A stretch of 48,500 bases of DNA from Mesostigma viride (taxonomy: Eukaryota > Streptophyta > Mesostigmatophyceae > Mesostigmatales > Mesostigmataceae): contig RPFO01000436.1 in the NCBI GenBank assembly GCA_009746045.1, positions 1 to 48,500 on the forward strand, in the 5' to 3' direction. Below, one piece after another: positions 39,515 through 48,500 of this stretch; the stretch's first letter is position 1, and each line of letters opens with the position of its first letter. The notes under the pieces are model-generated. The model worked only from the letters and a program-made list of their open reading frames with translations, ran no database searches and had not been told where the DNA came from. The position numbers were made by a program, and so were the translations under genes.

Positions 39515-39521
39515 CTTTATA
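39515..39521 (-). promoter_or_regulatory. TATA box of the DIRS-like family (TATAAAG)
   Basis: The minus strand reads TATAAAG about 110 bp upstream of the gag ATG in copy C; mini-element 3 has the same. Copies A and B have TATATATATTAATGG at this place instead. Confidence 0.5.
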
Positions 39522-39659
39522 GCAACCACCTCTCCAGCCAACCCCTACCTGGGTGGCTGGGGTACGGGTGCCAGCACAAAAAATATTTTTTTCTAAAATT
39601 ATTTTTTCCTTTGGTGCTATACGGCGTTGCATTCTCCGCTCAGCAGGTTACACTAGGAA

Positions 39660-39985
39660 CTCAATTTCTGAGAAAATTCTCAAAACCCTCAATTTTCTCA
39701 CCTTTTGTGAGAATTTTTTGAGAAAATTGAGAAAAATCTCAATTTTTTTCCGCAAACGCTAGGCAAAAAATCTCACCAGGGTGAGATTTTGGTGAGAAAA
39801 AGGGCGTTTTGGTGAGATTGGGGTGAGAAAAAACCCTAAAGTGAGAAAAAAGGTGAGAATGGGTGAGAAAAAGGCAGAAAGATTGAGAAAATTGAGAAGT
39901 TTCTCACCAACACGAGAAAAATCACTAACACGAGAAAAATCACAAGTCAACGTGGTGAGAAATTTCTCACCAAGAGTGTAACACG
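39660..39985. repeat. Left subterminal TGAGAA repeats of E1
   Basis: Dense TGAGAA/TTCTCA and GGTGAGA/TCTCACC motifs in both orientations, likely transposase-binding sites. Confidence 0.75.
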
Positions 39986-39999
39986 AGAAAAATCATTAG

Positions 40000-42900
40000 C
40001 TTTATTTCATGAAGTCCTTAACGTGAAAAAAAACTCAACCACTTTGATATGCATTATAGGGTGCACCACAAAGGTGCAATATAGGGTTCATACAATACAC
40101 AGGCCTTGTTAAACACAGCTTAACAGGCCATCATTCCAAACGAGTTGTTTTTTATTAGAAATATACGATTACAATCAAGATTTAGCCCCACGTTGGTTAT
40201 CTCATCAAAATGTTTACATCATTGTGAACAAAGGCGGCAAAAAGCTAGGCCTGTCATATTTTCTGCAGATGCTGCGACTATGACCATCTAATAATAACAG
40301 GCCCAATCTATATGCTTCTTCATCACAATTCATGCTTCTTTGGACAGAGCCACAGGGCTGCCAGCCGTTCTCTATGGTCCTGCAGGCACACAGAGCACCG
40401 CAATTGAAGAGGACACCGGTACAGCAAGGCAGGGGGCGGACCAGTCAGGCGGCAGATCGTTGTTGCCCAGCAAAACATCCTATGGTGAAGTAGGTTATGC
40501 CTCAACCCCGCTAGATTGTCGGCAGTCACTCAAGCAGGCATACAGAACGGTATAATATAGCCGGTCCAGTTAGTAGCCTGTGTAGCTGAATGAACAAAAG
40601 CGAAAGCATGCCAGTGAGGGCAACTGCAAATAAGGAAAACATTACCTTGCAAAAACTGCTACTCTGATTGCTAACAAATAAAGGTATGGTTTGCAAAGGT
40701 GCCGCGCATTGGACGTTGACAGCAAATGAATCGGAAGAGAAGGATTGAAAGCAATGGTTACCGACAGATTCACAAATACGAATTGAAACAACTAAAAAAG
40801 CGATTGCTCACCAAAAACTTTCACCGCGCTTCTATAGCCTTCGATGCCAACGACGTTCCTCGTCCCGTCTCTGCGATAGGGCCGCATGCTCCTCGGTCGC
40901 CGCATTGTCTTTAGACATGCACACGAAGAAAAAAATCGACGTACAAACCACAATACACAGCATACAAAAGAAACAAGCAGTGATTTGCATGGTGGTCAAC
41001 ACCATAACAAGAAATCGTTCGGAAGACACCCTCTCAACGGCAGGTCCCCAACGACCAGTAAATTACAGAAGCATGACGAATACACTGGGCCAGACATTCC
41101 ACCATATGAGGAAGAACGTGCTCACCTTATGAGTTAAGAAAGCATGCAGGTCTGGAAGTTCGGTAGTGTATTTACCGTATCTTTCATCTCTACCGAATAT
41201 GACTTCAATGCTTCTAAACGATGCCATTCATGTCTCGTCCTCAATTTAAATCCTCTGTTCGACCTGAAAACTTCGATGGGTACTGCACGCACATAATCCA
41301 GTCAATCTACATGCCTTTTCAGCGCTTCATCAATCTAGATATATAAGGTTGCAAGGTTGCATTATTGCTATAGACATCTTGCAGTCCCGTGATCGCGCCG
41401 ATCGCCGACCTAGCTTCCCTGGCCCTTGCTTTGAATGTAGGAAGGACTCACACTGGGGAAACGATGCCTTCATCATCTTGTCGAGTCGCACCACATGAAT
41501 GCAACGGTCACACGGCTCGCAACTCGGAAGGTCAAGCTTTGCAATGCCGGGCTCCTGAAATGAAGTTACGGTTACGCCGCTCAGTCTCCGGCAGCGATGT
41601 GTACAGCGTGTACATTTACCTTAGTATCAAGTCATAATGGCAAGCCATATGTCCATTCGTTTGAATTTTGCTGACGATGTACGGATTAGAATCACGTACC
41701 CAGGATTTTTCTCTGGCAGGGATGTGCAGAGCGTGTACATTTACCTTAGTATCAAGTCATAATGGCAAGCCATATGTCCATTCGTTTGAATTATGCTGAC
41801 GATGTACGGATTAGAATCACGATCCCAGGATTTTATTATTGTAGATGCCAATGGGTGTGCAGAGTGACATTGCAGTGTGATCTTCGCCCGGTATTGCCGT
41901 TGCGGAAAGATTCTGTCGCTTGGCCTGTACAGTTCAAAAACTAGCGGTTGCCGCTGGTTTCGGATCGACGCCAGCAACCGACATGCTTTTGCGCCAACGG
42001 CCATAAACACATGTAGTAGTGCAGCTAGAACTGCTTTTGGGTGTGGTCGACAGGACGTGATTACCCCACATTTCACTTCGCGGTTTGCGCTGGGAGTGTA
42101 CAGCTAATTGATTCTGAAAGGTAATGGCAGGAGGATGGGAGGTTCGATGACAGGCTAGCAGTGGTTATGTATGCGGCTCTTAGGTTTGGAAGGGAATTTG
42201 TGGATTGGCCCATGGATTGGACTGGAGGAAGTCACCGGGACGACTTTCCTTTGCAAAGGCAGCGCCTTCGACCAGCTTTAAATTTCAGAGCAGAAAGCTG
42301 TCAAGGAGAAAGCTCAGGCAGGCGTATGACTAACAAGCTAGTCCTCGTCGCAATGTTAGACTGCTATAGAAACCCGGCGGTTTCCTGCTATGACCTCAGG
42401 TGAGCAAGTGAGTGCTTTTATAACATGGCCATGAATTCTGTATGCCTCATGCGTTGCCAATATTAAAGAACCGCTCCCAGTGGTGTGCGGCGCGATGCAA
42501 GGGTTTCAGATGCACATAGCATTCGTTTTGAACTTGTTGAATTGAATGCTGCAGAAGGAAGTTTCGGAGTTGGAACTTGGAAGTGTGCGATGTGGAGAGA
42601 CCTGGCCGGATGGCTTCAGATCCAGTCTTAACTGCACTTGTGCTTCTGGTTCTTACATCCTTTTACTGTTTGCATTGCGTGCTGCACTTTGTACATTTGT
42701 TGGCAGCGTCATGCCGTTAGACCGGCATGCGGCGGCCTATCCGTCTACGCTAGTAGAGCCTCTGGGTCTCTATGCTGGGTGATTGTTCTGCAGCATGGTG
42801 AGCGAACGTATGCCATTCCGTGTTGTCGGCATTGAGTTGCATGATCCTCTTTGATATCCAGAGCTTACTTGGCATCTTTAAAATGGTTCTCTCCAAATCT

Positions 42901-43980
42901 TCGCATGCCTGCAAACGAAATCCCTTTACTGGTGAGAGCAATCAGGAAGTCTTTTCATTTTGAATTTTTTGTTCTCACTCGCTTGCAACACCATAGCAAG
43001 AGGTTTGCTGGATTTTCGTCTCATTCTTCTCTTTCCAGTGATATGCCTTGCCATTAGGAATACATGGCCTTGTTAGATGACTTTCTTCATCTCGTTGAGC
43101 AGTTCTGAGGCTTTGGAGGTTATTTCAAACTTGATTGGCCTTGATTACTCAATGATTTGCTATCGACTAAACGCTTGTCGCTGGTGGCTTCTATTTGTGG
43201 CAATTTGAGCGTCCTTTGCTTTGTAAAGCCCGCCATCATTAGAACTTTCTATTTGCAGTTGCACGAACTGGTATGTTGCATCTTCTTGCATAGCAGCTAT
43301 GCCTTGTAGGCTAGTATGCTCACCTATACATCTATTCAAAATATGGTGTGCGCCACCAGCCTTGCATTCCCTTTCACTTTAGTTTCCCTTTCTATGCCTG
43401 CATTGGGAGGCATGCATGACAAGCATTGGCATGCTTCACGTTTTGGAATGCATTTGAAGGTATAGATGTTTATCTGCAAGGGCCTGTTTTTTTTTCCCCT
43501 CTTGCATGCATGGATGTGTGGAATTGTATGTTGCTTGGTTTGATTTGCCATACACATTTGCTGCATGGATTGTTAGGTGGTGATGAGCTCAAGATCATTG
43601 TAGAACGCTTACATCTATGTCAAGGATCTGATTTCTTTTCCTCTTGCATATATTGTGTCGGTTTGCTTGATTTCTTGCAGGCACCACGAGAATAAATTGC
43701 AAGCGGTCCCACTTTCAAGTTAGCATGTGACGCCCTGTCGAGCGGCCCGCTTTGTTAGCTAGCTGCCATATAGTATTTGATGAAAGGCATTGAATGCCGA
43801 AGAAAAACAGTGTTGAATAGTTGAATCAACGGGTTCCTGAGCTGTTAACAATTAAATTATTCAAACATTTAATGAAAAAATCATGATTGTTCGTGCTGTT
43901 TTGAACAGCGGTTGTTACTGGCACTGCATGCATGTGTCTGCTGCCAGCATATTGCATTATGGGTGTGTTTTTCAGCGCTG
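40000..43980. other. Interior of E1: no recognisable gene
   Basis: AT-rich; the longest ORFs are around 60-110 codons and unlike any transposase. Only internal structure noted: a 125-bp tandem duplication at 41590-41835. Confidence 0.5.
41590..41835. repeat. 125-bp tandem duplication inside E1
   Basis: GGCAGSGATGTGYASAGCGTG begins copies at 41590 and 41715, followed by near-identical sequence through ATTAGAATCACG. Few differences, so recent. Confidence 0.85.
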
Positions 43981-43984
43981 TGTT

Positions 43985-44304
43985 TTCTCACTTTTCTCAC
44001 TTTTCTCACGTCCTGATTTTCTCACTTTTCTCACGTCCTCATTTTCTCACTTTTCTCACGTATCACACCTCCCGTTTTTCTCACTTATCTCACGTCCAGT
44101 TTTTTTGAGATTTTTCTCACGTTTTTCCCCTTTTTTCACCTTTTTGGGGCAATCTCACCCGGGTGAGAAACGTGTTTTCTCACCCATTCTCACCCCATTC
44201 TCACCCTTTTTTCTCACCTTTCTCACCCATTCTCACCCATTTCTCACCCTTTTTCTCACCTTTCTCACCCTTTTTCTCACCATTTCTCACCCATTCTCAA
44301 AGCC
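43985..44304. repeat. Right subterminal TTCTCA repeats of E1
   Basis: TTCTCAC-rich sequence, mainly in one orientation, including long runs of TTCTCACCC, next to the right TIR. Confidence 0.75.
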
Positions 44305-44348
44305 GAGTTCCTAGTGTAGTCATAGATAAAATGAGCATAGCTCACCAA

Positions 44349-44776
44349 TTCATTCATTCATTCATTCATTCATTCATTCATTCATTCATTCATTCATTCA
44401 TTCATTCATTCATTCATTCATTCATTCATTCATTCATTCATTCATTCATTCATTCATTCATTCATTCATTCATTCATTCATTCATTCATTCATTCATTCA
44501 TTCATTCATTCATTCATTCATTCATTCATTCATTCATTCATTCATTCATTCATTCATTCATTCATTCATTCATTCATTCATTCATTCATTCATTCATTCA
44601 TTCATTCATTCATTCATTCATTCATTCATTCATTCATTCATTCATTCATTCATTCATTCATTCATTCATTCATTCATTCATTCATTCATTCATTCATTCA
44701 TTCATTCATTCATTCATTCATTCATTCATTCATTCATTCATTCATTCATTCATTCATTCATTCATTCATTCATTCA
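44349..44776. repeat. (TTCA)n microsatellite, 107 units
   Basis: Perfect tract between the 5' end of copy C and the 3' end of copy D. Confidence 0.98.
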
Positions 44777-45137
44777 ATCCATTTCTGGCCTTGCCTTGCT
44801 TTGCATGCATCACCACAAAACATCAAATTTATTACAATATGTGTGCTAGCTCTATACGGTGGAATAACACAGACATGTCTACCAGATGGCAACACGGCCA
44901 TCTGTATGCTAGGGTGAGCACACTATGTGAATGTGCAGGGCCAGCCCACAGCAGCTGTGCCCCTGCTCTACCCACATCTCCTTACATGGCTAACAGCCGA
45001 AAATACGTAGGACATGCAAAAAAGAAAACTTAAACTACCTAGCTATGGGGGTACTTTGTCCCAACCCAGGTTCACCCTCGGGTTAGTTAAACCATTTCCC
45101 CCCTGACCTCCCACACAAGGGTGAGGTCAGTTGATAG

Positions 45138-48100
45138 CTAAAAGACGAGAGATAAAAACAGGAGGACGTCAAAACTCGACGCCACCGAAGTGGCGCCGGA
45201 AAGCCGCTGGGTCAAAACCCAGGGCCTGAGCCCAGAGGGCGGGTGGGATGTCGCGCCCCAGGAGGCTGCGGTGGAGGCCAATGTAGCGCGTGACCGAGAG
45301 GGCCGAAGCCCACCGGCCGCGCAGCTGGATGGCCTCCGGCGACTCGCCAGCGATGGCGTCGTGCGTCGCCCCCCATGCCGGAGGCTGTGAAAAGAAAACA
45401 TCCCTGGGATGCCCATGCGGGCCTGCACAGCCTCCCACTGCTGCCTAGCCTGGCTGTACGTTAAGCCCCGAAAGAGGAGTGCATCCGGGGGCTGGCCAGC
45501 CGTCAGACGTCGCAGGAGCCACAAAGAAAGTGGATCCCGGACGAGGACGTGCTGGGCCGCCCCCTGCGCAGTTTTGGGGTTGCGCAGCACAAGGGCACCG
45601 ACCATGGGCCCTGGCTCGAGAAGGGGGTGGCCGGGATGAGCCACATCCCGAACCCGCAGCCCTAGCGCCTCGCTAATGCGTAAATACTGCTGGAAAGCAA
45701 TAATAATCAACGCACTCAAATGCACCTGTCGACGTGAAACTAGCAACAGGGCAGTGAAATAGCAAAGGCGCCAGGGCATAGGCGGAGGGCTGACAGCCGG
45801 AACAAGCCGCTGCCAACCTGCTAGCAGGCGGTCCGCCAGTACCCAATTCCGAACAATGTCGGGGTAGTACAGGTGCAGACAGGCCTTGGCATGCTGGCAT
45901 AAGGTACGCCCCCGCCCGCCTCTGGCATGGTAGACAGCAGAAATCCACTCACAGAAAATGGCTTCCGCGTCAGCTGGGTCGACAGGGCCAGGTGGCGCCC
46001 ACGCCACGTAGACAGCCGCCGCACGCCGGTACGCTGGCAAGGTAGACACAGGGTTGACTGTGCCCTCCAAAAGTGCCAAGTCCCGAGGGCGTCGCGCCCC
46101 CTCAGGCCCAGGGTTGGGATGCACGTCACCACACCGGGTCAAGTCAGGAATCCAAGCGCCACGCCGACTGGCCTTGTCAGCTGGGTTGTGGTCGGTAGCC
46201 ACCCAGACCCAGTGGCTCTGCGTGTCGCCAGCCAGTGACAGAGCGCAGTAGCGCCGAACCAGCTGGTTGAGGCGGTAGGAAGACGACCGCCCTCTGACAA
46301 ACGCCCCCACCACAGCACTGGAGTCTACGAGCCGGACGACTCGCTTACCTCGACACGCCTTGGTCCGGCACGACCACTCGACCCCCTGTGTCGCAGCAAT
46401 CGCCTCCTTGACGTTGATGTGGTTAGGCTGCCCCCGCCACCGGTAGGACAGTGCCGTACGCCAGTGGCCACTATCCAGCAGGCTGTAGTCCCCCTCCTCC
46501 ATGCGCTCCAGGTCCCAGTCCTCCCCAGACGTTAAAGCTGTCGTCCGCCACCCCCGCGCTTCGCGCCGGGTCGCCAGCCGGGCACAATCGGCCCCAGGCA
46601 GGTCCCTGTAGACCACCCCACCGCCGGAGCCGCTCGCATCACTTGCGACGACCCGGTCAGAAAGGGGCCGGGCCCTGGCCGCCCTCAAAAAGGGGGCCAG
46701 GTCGATCGCCGCCTGAAGCTCCTGGCGGGCCCCCGCAGGGAGGCGCCAGCGGCGCCCAGGCAGGGAGGCATTCATGGCTGCTAGCAGCCGGTACGTCTCA
46801 GACCACACCGAAAGCATGGGGCGGCACAGCAGATGCATCCACACCCACTTCCCAAGCACAGAACTAAGTTCGCGGTAGTATGTAAACCCGCGATCTAAGA
46901 TTCTATGAGTAGCAGCGATAACTGCCACCACACGCTCAGGAACAGGCACCACGTCACCATCTCTTTGGTGAATGACACCCACCGCCTGCACACCAGTCTG
47001 CTCTGCTGTCGCCCGTACCACCTTGTCAGACTTCTGCACCAGCCCAACAGCGGCGTAGGCAGCCTGAACACGATCTAGCTGCTGATTCACCCCATCCACC
47101 GACGCACAGTGGGTGAAATGGAGGTCATCGATCGTCACAGCATGCATACCTTCCAGATCCTGCCGAGATTCGAAGCACGGCGAGGGCGCCAAGGGCGCAG
47201 CAGGGTCCTCCTCCAGCCTCAGCCGGACGGTCTCCCCCGCCTCGTTGGCCTCCGCCACCAGGATCAGCGCGGACATGTTGATGCTCAGCCCACGACTAGC
47301 CTCCAACGGCGGCTTGGGGCCACAGCGGTACAACACAGACTGATGCACACACTGGGCCACGGCGACGGCCAGCTTGTTGCCCATTGGCCAGCACAACATC
47401 CACGGCCACACCTTCCGACGAGCCCCACTCAGGCCCACCAGATCCGACCACACCGGCATCCACGCACAGTACCGCCGCATCCAAACTGGCAGGCGGAGTC
47501 TGTTGTAGTACGAATCCAAATCTGATACGCCCCCAAAAACATCCTCCCCAGCGCGCGTGGGCAAATCGCAAATCACGCCAAGGTGTGGTAAAAAAGCGGG
47601 CATAGGATCTGGTAGTGGCATGTTGCCACGCCGGTTGTCCACAATCAGCCGTATACGGCCGTCGGGCTTTCCGACCCCAAAAGTACCGTTCACCATAGGC
47701 GGCTCCTCCTCAAAAAATCCACCCAAAATCCCCCTCTCCACACACACCGTGCAAACCCGCGCGAACTCCTCCATGCTACACCCCCGCGAGATCCGCATCG
47801 ACTTCTGCAAGATCCGCTCTGCTGGGCTCAGCGTCCGTACCATCCTACTCTCATCATTCAAAATTGCTCCCCAAGAGGGGGGTAGTAAGTTCAGCACATC
47901 CACTTGGCCACCTTCCCCCGGACCAGGCAAGGCCAAGCGTGCGGCCACTAACGGTTCGTAAGGGGCTCCTTCAGCATATTCACCCCCATCCACTACAGAT
48001 CCTGCCATTGCCGCTACGGAACCACCGTTCCGGCGGACAAAGGACCTGCAAGCATCATCGATCCCATCTAGGGCCGCCTGCTGCAGAGGCCCGGGCACAC

Positions 48101-48485
48101 GGGCTGAATCTACAGCAGGCGGGTCTCCCCCCCCCCCCATCCAGTTTAACGCCCTAACCGTCTGACAGGCTAGTGTGCGAGCATTAAAAGCCCGACTCAT
48201 CCTATCGCGCCTACGGCCTGAGCGTACCTGCTGCCACCAGTCACGAGGTGGCAGGGGTGCTGGAAGAGGTAGTGGAAGAAGGCACCGCTCCCTCACTTGT
48301 TGTTGTTGGACGGGCCGCCCTGCCCCTTCTTGCCGGGACCCTGCTCCAGCTTGTGCTGCAGCTTCCCCATGCTCATCGCCGCCCGCACCGCCGGAGACGC
48401 CAGCATTGCTCCACCCTCCTGGAATGGCAGCATTGCCGACGGAGTCCCCTTCCAACCCGTCGACCCCACATCCACCAGCTGGCAT
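45138..48485 (-). CDS. DIRS-like polyprotein: RT, RNase H, 2A-like peptide, tyrosine recombinase (copy D)
   Basis: 1115-codon frame; the first ATG after the gag stop is 48200 (MSRAFNARTLACQ), giving about 1020 residues. Residues (from 48485): about 95-270 N-terminal region; RT about 270-560 with LIVDNRRGN (279) and TIDD (450); RNase H about 608-770 with D in SDASG (612), E in VKEA, D in LVDSS and D in DHNPADK (765); GDVHPNPGP at 786-794 (46130-46104); recombinase from about 815, with the catalytic Arg in LRISEAL (935) and HSLRHGG (1032-1038). After that box one C is missing (C6 at 45370-45375 versus C7 in B and C). The last 75 codons are therefore out of frame and lose the catalytic Tyr, which is present in the other frame (45169-45438). 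It is otherwise the most complete copy. Confidence 0.88.
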   Translation of the reverse strand: MPAGGCGVDGLEGDSVGNAAIPGGWSNAGVSGGAGGDEHGEAAAQAGAGSRQEGAGRPVQQQQVRERCLLPLPLPAPLPPRDWWQQVRSGRRRDRMSRAFNARTLACQTVRALNWMGGGGDPPAVDSARVPGPLQQAALDGIDDACRSFVRRNGGSVAAMAGSVVDGGEYAEGAPYEPLVAARLALPGPGEGGQVDVLNLLPPSWGAILNDESRMVRTLSPAERILQKSMRISRGCSMEEFARVCTVCVERGILGGFFEEEPPMVNGTFGVGKPDGRIRLIVDNRRGNMPLPDPMPAFLPHLGVICDLPTRAGEDVFGGVSDLDSYYNRLRLPVWMRRYCAWMPVWSDLVGLSGARRKVWPWMLCWPMGNKLAVAVAQCVHQSVLYRCGPKPPLEASRGLSINMSALILVAEANEAGETVRLRLEEDPAAPLAPSPCFESRQDLEGMHAVTIDDLHFTHCASVDGVNQQLDRVQAAYAAVGLVQKSDKVVRATAEQTGVQAVGVIHQRDGDVVPVPERVVAVIAATHRILDRGFTYYRELSSVLGKWVWMHLLCRPMLSVWSETYRLLAAMNASLPGRRWRLPAGARQELQAAIDLAPFLRAARARPLSDRVVASDASGSGGGVVYRDLPGADCARLATRREARGWRTTALTSGEDWDLERMEEGDYSLLDSGHWRTALSYRWRGQPNHINVKEAIAATQGVEWSCRTKACRGKRVVRLVDSSAVVGAFVRGRSSSYRLNQLVRRYCALSLAGDTQSHWVWVATDHNPADKASRRGAWIPDLTRCGDVHPNPGPEGARRPRDLALLEGTVNPVSTLPAYRRAAAVYVAWAPPGPVDPADAEAIFCEWISAVYHARGGRGRTLCQHAKACLHLYYPDIVRNWVLADRLLAGWQRLVPAVSPPPMPWRLCYFTALLLVSRRQVHLSALIIIAFQQYLRISEALGLRVRDVAHPGHPLLEPGPMVGALVLRNPKTAQGAAQHVLVRDPLSLWLLRRLTAGQPPDALLFRGLTYSQARQQWEAVQARMGIPGMFSFHSLRHGGRRTTPSLASRRRPSSCAAGGLRPSRSRATLASTAASWGATSHPPSGLRPWVLTQRLSGATSVASSFDVLLFLSLVF
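46104..46130 (-). other. 2A-like GDVHPNPGP motif in copy D
   Basis: Codes GDVHPNPGP between RNase H and recombinase; identical in copies B (29485-29511) and C (36118-36144). The canonical 2A core is D-V/I-E-x-N-P-G-P; here E is replaced by H. Variants of this kind are known from retrotransposon ORFs. Confidence 0.7.
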
Positions 48486-48500
48486 GCCGTGATCAGCTTT
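48293..48500 (-). CDS. End of DIRS-like gag-type ORF, copy D (partial)
   Basis: Last 68 residues, with LVDVGSTGWKGTPSAM, SPAVRAAMSMGKLQHKLE and the QGGPSNNNK stop. The RT frame overlaps it completely here. The remainder is outside the window. Confidence 0.7.
   Translation of the reverse strand, partial: KLITACQLVDVGSTGWKGTPSAMLPFQEGGAMLASPAVRAAMSMGKLQHKLEQGPGKKGQGGPSNNNK

Larger units (their letters stand above)
39651..44316. mobile_element. CACTA-like DNA transposon E1, 4666 bp, non-autonomous
   Basis: Terminal inverted repeats CACTAGGAACTC (39651-39662) and GAGTTCCTAGTG (44305-44316) are perfect for 12 bp. TA flanks both sides (39649-39650 and 44317-44318). The uninterrupted site is seen at 34755-34790 (CAGGTTAGTCATAGAT), confirming the ends. 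TTCTCA/TGAGAA-rich subterminal regions occupy about 39660-39985 and 43985-44300. The interior (40000-43980) is AT-rich with only short ORFs and no transposase, so it depends on a partner. The CACTA start suggests the EnSpm/CMTA superfamily, which makes 2-3-bp duplications. Confidence 0.85.
34791..44346 (-). mobile_element. DIRS-like element copy C, split by a CACTA-like transposon
   Basis: 3' end at 34791 (ATCCATTTCTGG), 5' end at about 44346 (GAGCATAGCTCACC). Without the insertion 39651-44316 it is about 4.9 kb. Gag 39404-38308, RT-RNase H-2A-recombinase on the minus strand to 35183. It carries single-base losses near 37943 (AAGCC for AAGGCC) and 35481 (AAGCCCG for AAGCCCCG), an altered C-run near 38142, and several gag indels. 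Confidence 0.9.
44777..48500 (-). mobile_element. DIRS-like element copy D, 5' part outside the window
   Basis: 3' end ATCCATTTCTGG at 44777 follows a (TTCA)n tract. It contains the 3' region, the longest polyprotein ORF of all copies (45138-48485), and the end of gag; the rest is beyond the window edge. Near-identical to C (they share the GGGTTAGTTAAACC variant at about 45080, absent in B), so C and D are the closest pair. Confidence 0.9.

Overview
This window looks like nuclear DNA of a eukaryote. It has LTR retrotransposons with initiator-Met-tRNA-type primer sites, YR retrotransposons, a CACTA-like DNA transposon, AATAAA signals, long microsatellites, and no operons. The mix of TE families and the giant-virus-like genes suggest a green alga or early-diverging land plant. 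That is inference, because no single-copy host gene is present to place it.

1-10.8 kb: a GC-rich, intronless block of closely packed genes on both strands. It resembles an endogenised nucleocytoplasmic large DNA virus or a related element. It holds two paralogous BRO/KilA-N-like genes (1-633 and 7236-8165), a KilA-N protein fused to a PD-(D/E)XK nuclease-like domain (6238-6981), a Cys-rich zinc-binding protein (4599-5363), a charged repeat protein (8290-9345), and three genes broken by small frameshifts, partly in homopolymers (785-1380, 1584-3479, 9388-10505). A 50-bp minisatellite (3501-4050) and G-rich repeats (10.6-10.8 kb) lie between them. Decay plus junctions with host repeats suggest a resident, degrading insertion.

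10.8-15.6 kb: AT-richer DNA without recognisable genes. It has three 246-bp tandem repeats, an inverted partial copy of that repeat, and one end of a CACTA-like transposon (TTCTCA/TGAGAA-rich, ending at 14035).

15.6-18.7 kb: a young gag-only LTR element (716-bp LTRs with three visible differences, TSD CCCTA). 19.2-26.8 kb: a truncated DIRS-like element (copy A) interrupted by a second LTR element (20135-24713, TSD GGATC). That element encodes gag, protease and an unusual hydrophobic C-terminal extension but no polymerase.

26.8-48.5 kb: a head-to-tail array of near-identical, minus-strand DIRS-like retrotransposons (copies B, C, D) and short deletion derivatives, mostly separated by (TTCA)n tracts. 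Each full copy has a gag-like ORF followed by one long ORF: reverse transcriptase, RNase H, a 2A-like GDVHPNPGP motif, then tyrosine recombinase. Every copy carries its own small frameshifts, yet different copies are intact at different places, so the family was active recently. Copy C is split by a 4.67-kb CACTA-like element (39651-44316) with a TA target duplication. The most notable system is this array: a YR retrotransposon with a probable 2A skip site before its recombinase, embedded in and perhaps targeting a tetranucleotide repeat.
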